Of a stretch of DNA of 45,140 nt, positions 1 to 8,484 are shown in pieces. The notes below the pieces were generated by a model. The model did no database searches. It saw only the letters and a program-made list of their open reading frames with translations, and was not told the DNA's origin. The DNA is taken from the NCBI GenBank assembly GCA_049589355.1, contig JBAWAP010000169.1:1-45140 (forward strand), in the 5' to 3' direction. The position numbers and the translations under genes were made by a program. Source of the DNA: JBAWAP01 sp049589355. GTDB lineage: Bacteria > Chloroflexota > Anaerolineae > VGOG01. Every line of letters starts with the position of its first letter. Positions within the stretch are counted from its first letter, which is position 1.

Positions 1-96
1 GGAACACGCCAGATGGTCGGTGCTGGTTTCTTCTTGGAAGCTGTTTCATCGCTCATGCCACCATTCTACCACAGAATCGACTTTTAGGATAGGCTC
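1..96 (-). mobile_element. End of an IS5-like insertion sequence, including the transposase start
   Basis: On the minus strand an ATG at position 56 opens a frame running off the window edge (18 codons visible). It starts MSDETASKKK and continues to ..PTIWRV, which resembles N-termini of IS5-group DDE transposases. Between this frame and the tatD remnant, 96 down to 78 on the minus strand reads GAGCCTATCCTAAAAGTCG, like the terminal inverted repeats of IS5-group elements. The sequence outside it, TTAA at 97-100, would fit a short TNA-type target duplication. Only one end is visible, so family and duplication are inferred. Confidence 0.55.
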
Positions 97-99
97 TTA

Positions 100-249
100 A
101 CACCCCATCCCCATCGAGGGAAGCGTAACGAGCCTGCCTATGTGAAGTTGGTGGCTCAGGAAGTCGCCCGCATAAAAGGGACGTCGTTAGAAGAAATGGC
201 ACGTATCACCTTGGACAATGCCCAAGCACTCTTTGCATTGAAGCTTTGA
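100..249 (+). pseudogene. tatD: C-terminal remnant of a TatD-family metal-dependent DNase
   Basis: The frame from 100 to the TGA at 247-249 encodes the last ~49 residues of a TatD hydrolase. It has the conserved TPHPHRGKRNEPAYV stretch, followed by the family's C-terminal helix (VARIKGTSLEEMARIT) and a final DNAQALF segment. The upstream part is missing: a stop lies in frame at 85-87 and the IS end abuts at about 96. TatD proteins are metal-dependent 3'-5' exonucleases or deoxyribonucleases of the amidohydrolase fold. I infer that the gene was broken by the insertion and is no longer expressed as an enzyme. The next gene starts 17 bases downstream, so both may once have shared a transcript. 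Confidence 0.75.
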
Positions 250-265
250 ACGAAAGGAAAAAGCC

Positions 266-1234
266 TTGAAGGTCATCCCCATCTTCGAACTCATCCGCGA
301 GGACCTGGAGTGTGTAGAGCGCAAGATGCGCGAAGTTTCTCACATTGAATACGAACAACTGAGGGCCACCCTGGATTATCTTCTAGGCAGCGGGGGTAAG
401 CGTTTGCGCCCTGCTCTGGTTTTACTGTCGAGCAAGTTCTATCCAGCCGATGTTGAAAAGGCTACCTTCCTGGCTGCAGCGGTGGAGACGCTACACACGG
501 CTACCCTTATCCACGACGATCTGATAGACCACGCCTTCCTACGCCGTGGCAACCCTACTCTGAACGCCTTATGGAACAGCGCTGCGACGGTTCTGACCGG
601 GGATTACCTCTTCGCCCGGGCGGCAGATTTTGCTGCCGAGACCAAGAGCGTGCGCGTGGTCTCCATCTTCGCCCAAACCCTGATGACCATCTGTAGTGGC
701 GAGTTGAAGCAGATCTTTGGCAGCGACGAGGGGCAACTGACTAGGGAATATTACTATCAACGTATTTACAGCAAGACCGCCTCTCTGTTCGCCGCATCAT
801 CGGAAACAGGAGCCATACTGAGTGGGGCGCCGGAGCCGGAAGTGCTGGCTTTACGCGATTATGGCTATAATCTGGGAATGGCTTTTCAAGTCGTGGATGA
901 CATCCTTGATTTCGCAGGTAACGAGGGGGAGCTTGGAAAGCCCGTCGGCAGCGACCTACGCCAAGGGATCGTTACTCTGCCCACCATCTATTTCCTCGAA
1001 GCGCATCCAGAGGACGAGATAGTAACCAAAGTGCTAAGCGGCCGAGATGAGGGGGACGATGAGGTGCGAGCCGCAGTGGAGGTGATCAAAGAGTCAGGGG
1101 CCATCGAATCATCCACAGCCGAAGCCAAAGGGTTCGCCGCCAGGGGCCGCGATGCGCTCTTGACCCTGCCCGACAACGAATATCGCCAGGCCATGCTCGA
1201 TTTAGCCGATTTTGTAGTAGAGCGGCGAAAGTGA
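266..1234 (+). CDS. Polyprenyl diphosphate synthase (trans-isoprenyl, medium/long chain)
   Basis: Cytoplasmic enzyme that condenses isopentenyl diphosphate onto an allylic primer to make a polyprenyl diphosphate for quinones or sugar carriers. All family landmarks are present in 322 residues: GGKRLRP at 43-49, the first Asp-rich motif DDLID at 84-88, and the second, DDILD, at 211-215, followed by LGKPVGSDLRQG. Residues just before the first Asp motif are small (A79, T80) rather than aromatic, which in this family favours products longer than C15-C20. The start is a TTG preceded by GAAAGGA; no better ATG exists nearby. It heads a long same-strand glycan locus, so a role in making the lipid carrier is plausible. 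Quinone side-chain synthesis is the main alternative. Confidence 0.88.
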   Translation: MKVIPIFELIREDLECVERKMREVSHIEYEQLRATLDYLLGSGGKRLRPALVLLSSKFYPADVEKATFLAAAVETLHTATLIHDDLIDHAFLRRGNPTLNALWNSAATVLTGDYLFARAADFAAETKSVRVVSIFAQTLMTICSGELKQIFGSDEGQLTREYYYQRIYSKTASLFAASSETGAILSGAPEPEVLALRDYGYNLGMAFQVVDDILDFAGNEGELGKPVGSDLRQGIVTLPTIYFLEAHPEDEIVTKVLSGRDEGDDEVRAAVEVIKESGAIESSTAEAKGFAARGRDALLTLPDNEYRQAMLDLADFVVERRK

Positions 1235-1263
1235 GAAGCCCCCAAAGTGCCTATTTCTGATAG

Positions 1264-2268
1264 ATGTCTGTGACGCGGCGGCCCAGGAGCCGCCGTCTTG
1301 ATATAGAGATTGGAGATTGGAAGTTGGAGATTGGAAGCGATTTGTCCATTGTAATCGTAAATTGGAACGTATGCGAACTTCTGAAGCGTTGCTTGCACTC
1401 TATTATGTCCAACTTCCAGCTTCCAGCTTCCAACTTCCAGATCGAGGTCATCGTAGTTGATAGCGCTTCCTCTGATGGCAGCGTGGCGATGGTAGAAGAA
1501 GAGTTCCCCCAGGTGCGGCTCCTTGCCAACAGTGAGAACGTAGGCTTCACCGTGGGCAACAATCAAGGCATCACCGTCAGCCAAGGACGATATATCCTCC
1601 TGCTGAACCCAGACACCGAGATCGTGGGCGACGCCCTGGCGACGATGGTCGAGTGCATGGACGAGCACCCTCAAGTGGGGGCACTGGGACCACAGCTCCT
1701 GAACCCTGACGGGAGCATCCAGTCTTCGCGGCGCCGCTTCCCCGCCCTGGCTACAGCCTTCCTAGAAAGCACGATCTTGCAACAGTGGTTCTCGCATAAC
1801 CGCGCCATCAGACACTATTACGTGGCAGACCGCCCTGACGACGAGGTACAAGAGGTAGACTGGGTCACTGGCGCTTGTCTGCTGGCGCGCCGAGAGGCCA
1901 TCGAACAGGTAGGTCTACTGGATGAGGGCTTCTTCATGTACTCGGAGGAACTGGACTGGTGCCGTCGGGCAAAGGAACGAGGTTGGAAGGTGGTCTACCT
2001 GCCCACGGCCAAAGTGATCCACTACGGAGGGCAATCCAGCGAGCAAGTCAAATCCTTCCAGCACGTCCAATTCCAGCGCAGCAAAATCCGCTATTTCCTC
2101 AAGCATCATGGCCTGTGGCAGGCGGAGGTGTTGCGATTATTCATCCTGACCACCTATCTCTACCAACTGATTGTGGAAGCGCTCAAATGGCTGGTGGGGC
2201 ACAAGAGGTCGCTGCGAGCCGTGCGTGTGAAGTCGTATTGGCAGGTGTTAAGATCGAGACTAGCTTAG
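1264..2268 (+). CDS. GT2 family glycosyltransferase (WbbL-like)
   Basis: Inverting GT-A transferase of 334 residues, expected to add a sugar from a nucleotide or dTDP donor to a growing glycan at the inner membrane face. Visible landmarks are VDSASSDGS (65-73), ENVGFTVGNNQG near 91-102, the NPDT metal-site region near 115-118, the ALGPQLLNPDGS stretch typical of rhamnosyltransferase-like members, and MYSEELDWCRR with the catalytic acidic residues. The first ~25 residues and residues ~49-60 are encoded by imperfect 7-8 bp tandem repeats (1306-1337 and 1408-1440) that are reverse complements of each other. Hence part of the protein is translated repeat. The true start could be later, at about residue 25 (SDLSIVIVNWN), if the repeat is leader sequence, but no good internal ATG is present. 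Confidence 0.85.
   Translation: MSVTRRPRSRRLDIEIGDWKLEIGSDLSIVIVNWNVCELLKRCLHSIMSNFQLPASNFQIEVIVVDSASSDGSVAMVEEEFPQVRLLANSENVGFTVGNNQGITVSQGRYILLLNPDTEIVGDALATMVECMDEHPQVGALGPQLLNPDGSIQSSRRRFPALATAFLESTILQQWFSHNRAIRHYYVADRPDDEVQEVDWVTGACLLARREAIEQVGLLDEGFFMYSEELDWCRRAKERGWKVVYLPTAKVIHYGGQSSEQVKSFQHVQFQRSKIRYFLKHHGLWQAEVLRLFILTTYLYQLIVEALKWLVGHKRSLRAVRVKSYWQVLRSRLA
1306..1440. repeat. Inverted pair of imperfect 7-8 bp tandem repeats inside a GT2 gene
   Basis: Positions 1306-1337 are built from units such as GAGATTG/GAAGTTG. Positions 1408-1440 are built from TCCAACT/TCCAGCT units, which are the reverse complement of the first block. The two could form a long stem with a ~70-base loop, and both are translated (as DWKLEIG and SNFQLPASNF). 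Confidence 0.8.
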
Positions 2269-2291
2269 ATGGAGGAGAGTATTTAAGTGGT

Positions 2292-2873
2292 ATGAACGAG
2301 CGAGAGTTCACGAACAAAGTCACTAACAGTCAAGAGGACTTCCTGCAGGAGTTCTTGGACCTTCTGGGGGAGTGGGACGTGCCGTTTTGCGTCATCGGTG
2401 GCCTGGCCGTTAATGCCTACGCTGAACCGGTCGTCAGCTTAGACCTGGACCTGGTGGTCACCTCTGATCGGGTAGATGCACTGGCAGAAGCTCTGGAGCA
2501 GCGTTTTACCGTCCACAGGTTCCCCCACAGCATCAACGTGTCGAGCTCCTCCTCGGACCTGCGCATTCAAATTCAAACCGATCCCAAATATCAGGGCTTC
2601 ATCGCCCGTGCCGCACGGCAGATAATACTGGGATATGAGGTCTCGGTGGCGGCATTGGAGGACGTTCTCCAGGGCAAGGTCTGGGCCTTCTCTGACTCAG
2701 ACCGGCGCCCCAGCAAGCGCCAGAAGGACCTGGCAGACATTATGCGCCTGGTTGAAACACACCCGCACCTGATCGCCTTGCTACCCGAGCCGTTGCGTGA
2801 GCAAATCAGTTCGCAGGTCGCAGGTCTCAGGTCGCAAGGTCGCAGGGGAGGTGGTGTCGGAGCGGGATGTTAG
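2292..2873 (+). CDS. AbiEii/MNT-like nucleotidyltransferase domain protein
   Basis: A 193-residue protein starting at ATG 2292 (MNEREFTNKV). It has the nucleotidyltransferase-fold signature GGLAVNAYAEP followed by SLDLDLVV, i.e. a GG...DxD arrangement as in AbiEii/DUF6036-type minimal nucleotidyltransferases. It also has a QKDLADIMRL segment late in the protein, common in that family. Such proteins may transfer NMP to RNA, protein or sugar phosphates; many act as toxins, and the substrate here is unknown. The last ~20 residues are encoded by a short repeat (about 2811-2846, units like CAGGTCG), so the C-terminus is probably not conserved. Its stop overlaps the next start (ATGTTAG). No antitoxin partner is evident beside it. 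Confidence 0.65.
   Translation: MNEREFTNKVTNSQEDFLQEFLDLLGEWDVPFCVIGGLAVNAYAEPVVSLDLDLVVTSDRVDALAEALEQRFTVHRFPHSINVSSSSSDLRIQIQTDPKYQGFIARAARQIILGYEVSVAALEDVLQGKVWAFSDSDRRPSKRQKDLADIMRLVETHPHLIALLPEPLREQISSQVAGLRSQGRRGGGVGAGC
2811..2846. repeat. Short tandem repeat (CAGGTCG-like units)
   Basis: Imperfect repeats of CAGGTCG/CAGGTCT/CAAGGTCG at the 3' end of the nucleotidyltransferase gene. They belong to the same class as the other short tandem repeats in the window. Confidence 0.65.
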
Positions 2874-5356
2874 TGATGAGTCCCCGTCGCTGGTGGGTTG
2901 TGGTTCTTCTAATTGTACTGGTGGGCGTCGTCAGTTCGATGTACATTGTTACAGCCTTCACCACAGCCGACGGACGCCCGGTGGCGCCGTTGGACGACGC
3001 ATACATCACCTATCAATACGCCCGCCAGATCGCGCGGGGCCATCCCTACCAGTACAACGATGGCGATCCTCCTACGACTGGGATGACCAGCCCGCTGTTC
3101 GGTTTCTTGCTGGCCGGGGTTTACCTCTTGGGCTTCACTGGCGAGCGGCTCGTCGCTTTCGCCGTGGGGACAGGTGTGATCTCATTGGGGCTGATCGCCT
3201 GGCTGACTTATCGCCTGGCTTCCCATCTGACAACCGAAACAGGTTGGGCACTGATTGCAGCGGTTCTCATCCTCCTGAGTGGGCCAGTGCAATGGGGGTG
3301 CTTCAACGGGATGGAGACGGGGCTCTTCACCGTGCTGACCTTAGCAGCCCTGGACGCCTTCCTGGCCGGGCGAATCGCCTGGTGCGCTCTATGGTTGGGC
3401 CTGGCGGGGCTCACCCGACCCGAGGGCCTGATCCTGATCGGATTGATCTGGGTGGCGACCCTTACAGAAGGTTTACTCAAATCCCGCGTCGTTCGTTGGA
3501 AACAGATGGGCCTTCTTTCAGTGGCAGTTGGAGTAGGGCTTGTGCCTCTTCTCATCAACTGGACGCTAACCGGCACGACCGCAGCAGCAGGCCTCCAGGC
3601 CAAGTCCTGGTGGTTCAGCGTTCCCCGATACCCAGAGGATCTGGTCCGCTTCACCTTGACCTCCTTCCGGAAGATCATCATGGTTCGCTTCCTGGGGTGG
3701 GAATCCCCTGAACGTTGGTTCTTGCCGCCGGGGCTCTTCCTGCTCGCTGTCCTGGGATGGATCAGCCTGGGGATGCGACGCCGTTGGACAGCGCTAGCCG
3801 TGACCATTTTCTGGTTCCTGGTGGGCACGTTGTCTACCGCCACCCTGATCACGGCTACGTGGCATCTGGGCCGCTATCAGGTCCCGTTTGTGCCCCTGGT
3901 CATCGCCCTGGCGGTCTGTGGTCTGGCATTCTTCTCCAGTCGAGCGAGGCAATTGTGGCCGCGCGTCCTGTTGGGGTTAGCGGTGCTCTTGCTGTTGATC
4001 TTCTCTGTGTACGGAAGCCTGAGTTTTGTGCGCTCCTACCGTAGCGCAGTTGGCACGATGGTTCGGCAGCAACTGGCCGTCGTGGAATGGCTGCAGGAGA
4101 ATCTGCCTCCTGATGCCCGCGTGGGTGTCCACGACATCGGCAGTCTGCGTTACCTCGGCCAGCGGGCAACTTATGACCTGATCGGCCTGACCACAGCAGA
4201 CGCCGCCATCGCCTGGCGACACGGCGCGGGGAGCGTATTTGAACTGATGGAGCACTCGCCCATGCGTCCCGAGTACTTCGCCATCTATCCGGACATCTTC
4301 TTCATCCCCTACCTGGCGGCAACCGATCTCTTCGCCGAGGAGTTGTTTCGAGTGGAGGTGCCGGACTACTCCGGTGTCACCAGCGCCGGCCCGGCCCAGG
4401 GGGTATGGCAAGCCGATTGGCACCTGGCCGGCAGCGGCGAGCAGTTCTACCAACCGGACGTCCGGGAACGAACAGCCGGCTTCAAGCTGGTGGATATGCT
4501 GGACGTGGCCGATCTTGATGACGAGGCCGCCCACGGCTTGGAGTGGTGGCACGATGCCCGCCCTTCCGGTTGGCCCACTGAGGTGTGGCAGTTGACCTAC
4601 CGCGACCTCCCTGAGCGCGAAGTGCTGGACGGTGGGCGGTTAGTGACCGGCGGTATATCCTTCGAGGTGGCGACCAGGACTGGTGAGCCGTTACAGATCG
4701 TGGCGCGGCTGCACGCCCAGGAGGCGGGAGCAGTACGGGTGGAAGTGGACGGACGGGACATGGGACGCTGGGCCTATTCCTCCGCGCCCGGTCAGTGGCT
4801 GGAGACGGTATTCTGGGTACCGGTGGAGGCCATCACTGGCCCTCGGACGCGCTTCGTATTCCGGGTGGAGGCGTCCAACCCAGACTTCCGCCACTACGCC
4901 CCCTATCACTTCTGGTTCATGCAGGGGGAAGTTGAGATCGAGCACCGCGTAGAGGTCACTTTTGACAGGGGGCTCCGCCTGCTGGGCTTTGACCTGCCGG
5001 AGCGAATCTGGCATCCCGGCGATGTGGTGCCGGTGACGCTCTACTGGCAGGCCGCCACACCGACTCAGAGTGAGGCCAAGGTTTTCCTCCACCTGTACGA
5101 CGCCAATGGCAACCTGGGCCCTCAGTCCGACGGCTGGGCCTTTCACAGCACCCGCCCTCCCTACACCTGGTACCCAGGCGAGGTCGTACTTGATCCCCGG
5201 CCCCTGGCCTTGCCAGCGGACCTGCTGCCAGGTCGGTATTCGCTGGAGGTAGGTCTGTACAATCCTGATGGGCTAGTGCGACTTCCGGCCTATCGGAACG
5301 GCGTTCGTCAGCATGAGGAACGAGTACCATTGACCATGATCGAGGTGATGGAGTAG
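2867..5356 (+). CDS. GT-C-like multispanning membrane protein with C-terminal beta module
   Basis: An 829-residue integral membrane protein. Residues ~7-25 are the first membrane helix. The following outside loop holds PLDDAYITYQYARQIARG, a DD-type loop characteristic of GT-C glycosyltransferases that use polyprenyl-phosphate sugars. About ten hydrophobic segments fill residues ~80-400. The C-terminal half is soluble and presumably extracytoplasmic. It ends in one copy of the module shared across this locus (start RLLGFDLPERIWHPGD, then VTLYWQA, then GRYSLEVGLYNPDG). Start: ATG 2867 overlaps the previous stop; ATG 2876 is nearly as good. It likely transfers a lipid-linked sugar to an envelope glycan or protein; acceptor and sugar cannot be read from the sequence. 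Confidence 0.7.
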   Translation: MLVMSPRRWWVVVLLIVLVGVVSSMYIVTAFTTADGRPVAPLDDAYITYQYARQIARGHPYQYNDGDPPTTGMTSPLFGFLLAGVYLLGFTGERLVAFAVGTGVISLGLIAWLTYRLASHLTTETGWALIAAVLILLSGPVQWGCFNGMETGLFTVLTLAALDAFLAGRIAWCALWLGLAGLTRPEGLILIGLIWVATLTEGLLKSRVVRWKQMGLLSVAVGVGLVPLLINWTLTGTTAAAGLQAKSWWFSVPRYPEDLVRFTLTSFRKIIMVRFLGWESPERWFLPPGLFLLAVLGWISLGMRRRWTALAVTIFWFLVGTLSTATLITATWHLGRYQVPFVPLVIALAVCGLAFFSSRARQLWPRVLLGLAVLLLLIFSVYGSLSFVRSYRSAVGTMVRQQLAVVEWLQENLPPDARVGVHDIGSLRYLGQRATYDLIGLTTADAAIAWRHGAGSVFELMEHSPMRPEYFAIYPDIFFIPYLAATDLFAEELFRVEVPDYSGVTSAGPAQGVWQADWHLAGSGEQFYQPDVRERTAGFKLVDMLDVADLDDEAAHGLEWWHDARPSGWPTEVWQLTYRDLPEREVLDGGRLVTGGISFEVATRTGEPLQIVARLHAQEAGAVRVEVDGRDMGRWAYSSAPGQWLETVFWVPVEAITGPRTRFVFRVEASNPDFRHYAPYHFWFMQGEVEIEHRVEVTFDRGLRLLGFDLPERIWHPGDVVPVTLYWQAATPTQSEAKVFLHLYDANGNLGPQSDGWAFHSTRPPYTWYPGEVVLDPRPLALPADLLPGRYSLEVGLYNPDGLVRLPAYRNGVRQHEERVPLTMIEVME

Positions 5357-5357
5357 A

Positions 5358-6599
5358 ATGATGCGCATTGTACTGATCAGCGGCGAGTTCCCACCCATGC
5401 AAGGCGGTGTGGGTGATTTCACCAATGAACTGGGGGGGGCGCTGGCGGCCCTGGGCCACGAAGTTCACGTGATCACCAGCGCCTCACACAACACGCAACC
5501 CGAAACCCGAAACCCGGTAATAGTCCATCGCAGCGTCCGCGGCTGGGGCCGGGGCTGCTGGCGCGACATCATCCGCCTGTACGACGCGCTCCACTTCGAC
5601 ATCCTAAATATCCAATATCAAATAGCCGCTTACAGGATGCATCCCGCTATCAACTTCTTGCCACTGCGATTGAGGACGGGCACGGGGTCACGTCCGCGTA
5701 TTGTGGTTACCTTCCACGATCTGAAAGTGCCCCACCTTTTTCCCAAGGCTGGTCCCCTCCGCTGGTGGGTGAACCTGGCCCTGGCCCGCTGGAGCGATGC
5801 GGTCATCGTTACCAACGCCGAGGACTTCGCCAGACTGTCAGCTTACTCGTGTATCCGTTCCCTCTCGCTGATCCCCATCAGCTCGAACATCAGTCCCCAA
5901 CCCCCAGCAGACTATGATCGGGAGGCCTGGCGAGCCCGTTGGGGAGTGAGGCCCAATGACCTCCTGCTCTCCTACTTTGGCTTCCTCAACGAGAGCAAAG
6001 GAGCCGAAACCCTAGTCCGTGCCCTGGGCAGGCTGGTGCAAAGAGAAGACAATCCGCAGCCAGCCTCCAATATCCAATCTCCAATATCCAATATCCAACT
6101 AATAATGGTGGGCGGCAAAGTGGGTTCCAGCGATCCCGCCAACGTGGCCTATCTGAAGAGAATCGTCGGTTTGATCGAAGAGTTGGGTCTGACGAACAGG
6201 GTACTTTGGACAGGCTATACTCCCCAGACCGAAGTCTCCGCCAACCTGTTGGCATCCGATATCTGTGTACTCCCCTATCGGGACGGGGCCTCCTTCCGAC
6301 GAGGGAGCTTCATGGCAGCCCTGGCCCACGGCCTTCCCATCGTCAGCACCCGCCCACGGGTGGACGTGCCTGAGCTACGGCACGGGGAGAACATCCTCCT
6401 CGTTCCCCCCGACGCCCCCGTCGCGCTGGCCGAAGCCATAGCCAGGCTGGTCGAGGATGCCAGGCTGCGGCGACGCCTGGGGGAGGGGGCCGCCAGACTG
6501 GCCCAGGACTTCACCTGGGAGAAGATCGCCGAGAAGACAAAAGCGCTTTACGAAGAAATCCTGCGACGCGATTTCTCTGAAAGCGTCATTAGCGTCTGA
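5358..6599 (+). CDS. GT4 family glycosyltransferase
   Basis: A 413-residue retaining GT-B transferase of the cytoplasm or inner membrane face. The N-terminus IVLISGEFPPMQGGVGDFT is the typical GT4 opening with the GGVGDF glycine loop. The second Rossmann domain contains LSYFGFLNESKG, then VLWTGYTPQTEVSANLLASDICVLP, followed by GSFMAALAHGLPIV, where the donor-binding EX7E region normally lies. The ATG immediately follows the previous stop (TAG-A-ATG), so translation is probably coupled. Two short repeat tracts fall inside the gene (5491-5517 and 6064-6101, the latter giving NIQSPISNIQL), in variable loops. The sugar specificity is unknown. Confidence 0.85.
   Translation: MMRIVLISGEFPPMQGGVGDFTNELGGALAALGHEVHVITSASHNTQPETRNPVIVHRSVRGWGRGCWRDIIRLYDALHFDILNIQYQIAAYRMHPAINFLPLRLRTGTGSRPRIVVTFHDLKVPHLFPKAGPLRWWVNLALARWSDAVIVTNAEDFARLSAYSCIRSLSLIPISSNISPQPPADYDREAWRARWGVRPNDLLLSYFGFLNESKGAETLVRALGRLVQREDNPQPASNIQSPISNIQLIMVGGKVGSSDPANVAYLKRIVGLIEELGLTNRVLWTGYTPQTEVSANLLASDICVLPYRDGASFRRGSFMAALAHGLPIVSTRPRVDVPELRHGENILLVPPDAPVALAEAIARLVEDARLRRRLGEGAARLAQDFTWEKIAEKTKALYEEILRRDFSESVISV
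6064..6101. repeat. CCAATAT-type heptamer repeat inside the GT4 gene
   Basis: Units CCAATAT/CCAATCT repeat about five times and are translated in frame as SNIQSPISNIQ. The same heptamer occurs inside three DUF2142 genes further along. Confidence 0.85.
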
Positions 6600-6642
6600 A
6601 CGGAATACGCAACACGTTCGTATTTCGTATTGCGTGTTCCGT
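6600..6642. repeat. Inverted repeat between GT4 and flippase genes
   Basis: Positions 6600-6616 (ACGGAATACGCAACACG) pair with 6626-6642 (CGTATTGCGTGTTCCGT) with two non-Watson-Crick positions, giving a ~17 bp stem. There is no T-run after it, so it is more likely a member of the repeat family than a terminator. Confidence 0.7.
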
Positions 6643-6668
6643 CAAGCATGCGTTGTTGGGAGCACTGG

Positions 6669-7610
6669 ATGGGAAGAGAAAGGTTACTAGATCTGCTAAA
6701 GGTCGGCCTCAGCCTGGCCCTGCTCGCTTTTCTACTCAAGCAAGTGGGTTGGCAGCAAACCCTTGAAACGCTGAGCAAGGCCAGGTTCTCCTACCTGGCA
6801 GCGGCTTTCGTGCTCTACCTGGTGGGCATCGTCGTCAGAGCCTACCGATGGCAAATTCTACTCAGTGCACTGAGGATGGACATCCCACTAGCGAGGCTGA
6901 CAGCGCTTTACTTTGTAGGGACCTTCTTCAGCAACTTCCTACCCACCGGTATCGGAGGCGATGTGGTGCGGGTTTACGAACTCTCTAAGCAGAGCAACAG
7001 GCCCATCGAGTCCGTCGGCACGGTGCTGCTGGACCGGGCGACTGGCCTCCTGGTACTATTTCTAATCGCCTTGGTGGCACTTCTATTCAGTTATCAGTTG
7101 ATCGCTCCCAACGTAGCAGCGGTAATCGTGCTCTTCTGCCTGGGGAGCTGGGCCGGGCTGGGGCTCGTATTAAAGCGGGATTGGCTGGAGAGGTGGGGCC
7201 TGCTGAGGATCATGGACAAGATAAAGCAACTCAGAGAGCTCTACGAGTCGGTAACCGCTTGCGGCCTCAGAGCCATCGGCGGCGCACTGGCCATCTCCCT
7301 CGTTTTCAACGTCTTGCTCATCGCCGTCAATTACCTGATCGCTCTCTCCCTGGGAGTGGAGGTTTCCCTCTGGTATTTCCTATTATTTATTCCGCTCATC
7401 TCCTTCCTGCTCGTCCTACCCATCTCGCTAAGCGGGTTGGGCGTGCGGGAGGGGGGCTACGTCTACCTCTTCGCCCAGGCCGGCGTCTCCGCCCCCCTGG
7501 CCCTGGCCATGTCTCTGCTGTTCTACGCCCTGAATATGGCCACTGGTTTGATAGGCGGGGTGCTGTATGCCTTCGAGGGGGTGCGAGGGTATGTGGAGGA
7601 TAGAGGATGA
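6669..7610 (+). CDS. LPG-synthase-TM/UPF0104 family flippase-like membrane protein
   Basis: A 313-residue protein with about eight membrane helices, of the lysylphosphatidylglycerol-synthase transmembrane family without the catalytic domain (AglD-like). Diagnostic motifs are FLPTGIGGDVVRVYEL after the second or third helix and the late loop SLSGLGVREGGYVYLF. Members are thought to move or bind lipid-linked sugars or aminoacyl lipids; many sit in glycan loci. The start was chosen at ATG 6669 because GGGAG lies 6-7 bases upstream; the longer TTG start at 6630 would fall in the inverted repeat. Its last ~70 codons are duplicated downstream as a fragment at 8268-8474. Confidence 0.78.
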   Translation: MGRERLLDLLKVGLSLALLAFLLKQVGWQQTLETLSKARFSYLAAAFVLYLVGIVVRAYRWQILLSALRMDIPLARLTALYFVGTFFSNFLPTGIGGDVVRVYELSKQSNRPIESVGTVLLDRATGLLVLFLIALVALLFSYQLIAPNVAAVIVLFCLGSWAGLGLVLKRDWLERWGLLRIMDKIKQLRELYESVTACGLRAIGGALAISLVFNVLLIAVNYLIALSLGVEVSLWYFLLFIPLISFLLVLPISLSGLGVREGGYVYLFAQAGVSAPLALAMSLLFYALNMATGLIGGVLYAFEGVRGYVEDRG

Positions 7611-7730
7611 GTTCAATGAACGCGGGCCCGTGGTTGACATTCATTGTTACAGCGGCTATAATCTCTGATAGGAGATCCCTGACGTGGGCGCCCAGTTACT
7701 GGGTGAATGCTTTTGAAAGGATGAGAAGCT

Positions 7731-8087
7731 ATGGTTGAGATCACGCTGCAAGTACCTGAAAAGCTGGCCGAGCAATTGCAGTCAGTGCGCGAGCAGTTGC
7801 CAGAGATTCTGGGAATCGGGTTGCGATATAGTCGCCCGCTTTCAATCCGCGCTTATGCCCAGGTCCTTGAGTTCTTGGCGATTGCTCCGACCCCGACCGA
7901 AATTCTGGCCTTCCACCCTTCACCCGCCATTCAGACCGAAGTCAGTCGCTTGCTGAGCAGACACAAGGCTGGAACGTTGACGCCAGACGAAGAAAGCGAA
8001 CTCGACCGGATCGGCGACCTGGAACATATTCTGATGGCGCTCAAAGCCCGCGCCCGGCAGCAGTTAGACCAGGATGGAGAGATGTGA
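7731..8087 (+). CDS. Conserved small protein usually paired with an HNH endonuclease
   Basis: A 118-residue soluble protein (start MVEITLQVPEKLAEQLQ, RBS AAAGGATGAG). It has a centre TPTEILAFHPSPA, a TLTPDEESELDRI segment and a helical C-terminus ALKARARQQL. From memory such proteins occur beside small HNH endonucleases in Cyanobacteria and Chloroflexota and may be antitoxin-like or accessory; no biochemical function is known to me. Here a truncated HNH gene follows directly. The pair sits between two copies of the flippase 3' end, which points to insertion or rearrangement. Confidence 0.6.
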   Translation: MVEITLQVPEKLAEQLQSVREQLPEILGIGLRYSRPLSIRAYAQVLEFLAIAPTPTEILAFHPSPAIQTEVSRLLSRHKAGTLTPDEESELDRIGDLEHILMALKARARQQLDQDGEM

Positions 8088-8267
8088 CCTATAGCACTTT
8101 TGTTCAATCCCCGCCTGCACACCTGGAGCGATCATTTTCGACTGGACCATGCTGTGATTGTTCCCCTCACGCCAGAAGGGCGCGCCACCACCGTTCTCCT
8201 CAAATTCAACCGGCCCGACTGTCTGACAGTACGTTTGTTGCTTTTCAAGGCTGGCTACTACCCATGA
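8088..8267 (+). pseudogene. C-terminal remnant of an HNH endonuclease
   Basis: Starting right after the stop of the previous gene, one frame reads LLFNPRLHTWSDHF, then VPLTPEGRATTVLLKFN and LLLFKAGYYP before TGA 8265-8267. This matches the C-terminal third of small HNH nucleases (LFNPRTQxWSEHF...LTPTGRAT...AGWHP). The N-terminal two thirds, including the H-N-H residues, are absent, and there is no start codon with a ribosome site. It is therefore a deletion remnant without nuclease activity. Confidence 0.7.
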
Positions 8268-8474
8268 TATCTCCTTCCTGCTGGTCCTGCCCGTCTCGCT
8301 GAGCGGACTGGGCGTGCGAGAGGGGGGATACGTCTACCTTTTCGCCCAGGCAGGCGTCTCCGCACCCCTGGCCCTGGCCATGTCCCTCCTGTTCTACGCC
8401 CTGAACGTGGCCACTGGTTTGATCGGCGGGGTACTGTACGCCTTCGAGGGAGCGCGGGGGTATATGGAGGATAG
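8268..8474 (+). pseudogene. Duplicated 3' fragment of the flippase gene
   Basis: Nearly identical at DNA and protein level to 7398-7609, the end of the UPF0104 gene. It encodes LSGLGVREGGYVYLF and VATGLIGGVLYAFEG. It begins abruptly after the HNH remnant and runs without its own stop into the next small frame. Together with the intact gene it forms ~200 bp direct repeats flanking 7611-8267. Confidence 0.85.
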
Positions 8475-8484
8475 GAAAAGGACA

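Noticed and set aside
6600..6642. Rho-independent terminator
   Set aside because: The stem is not followed by a T-run, and the sequence matches the inverted short-repeat class seen elsewhere.
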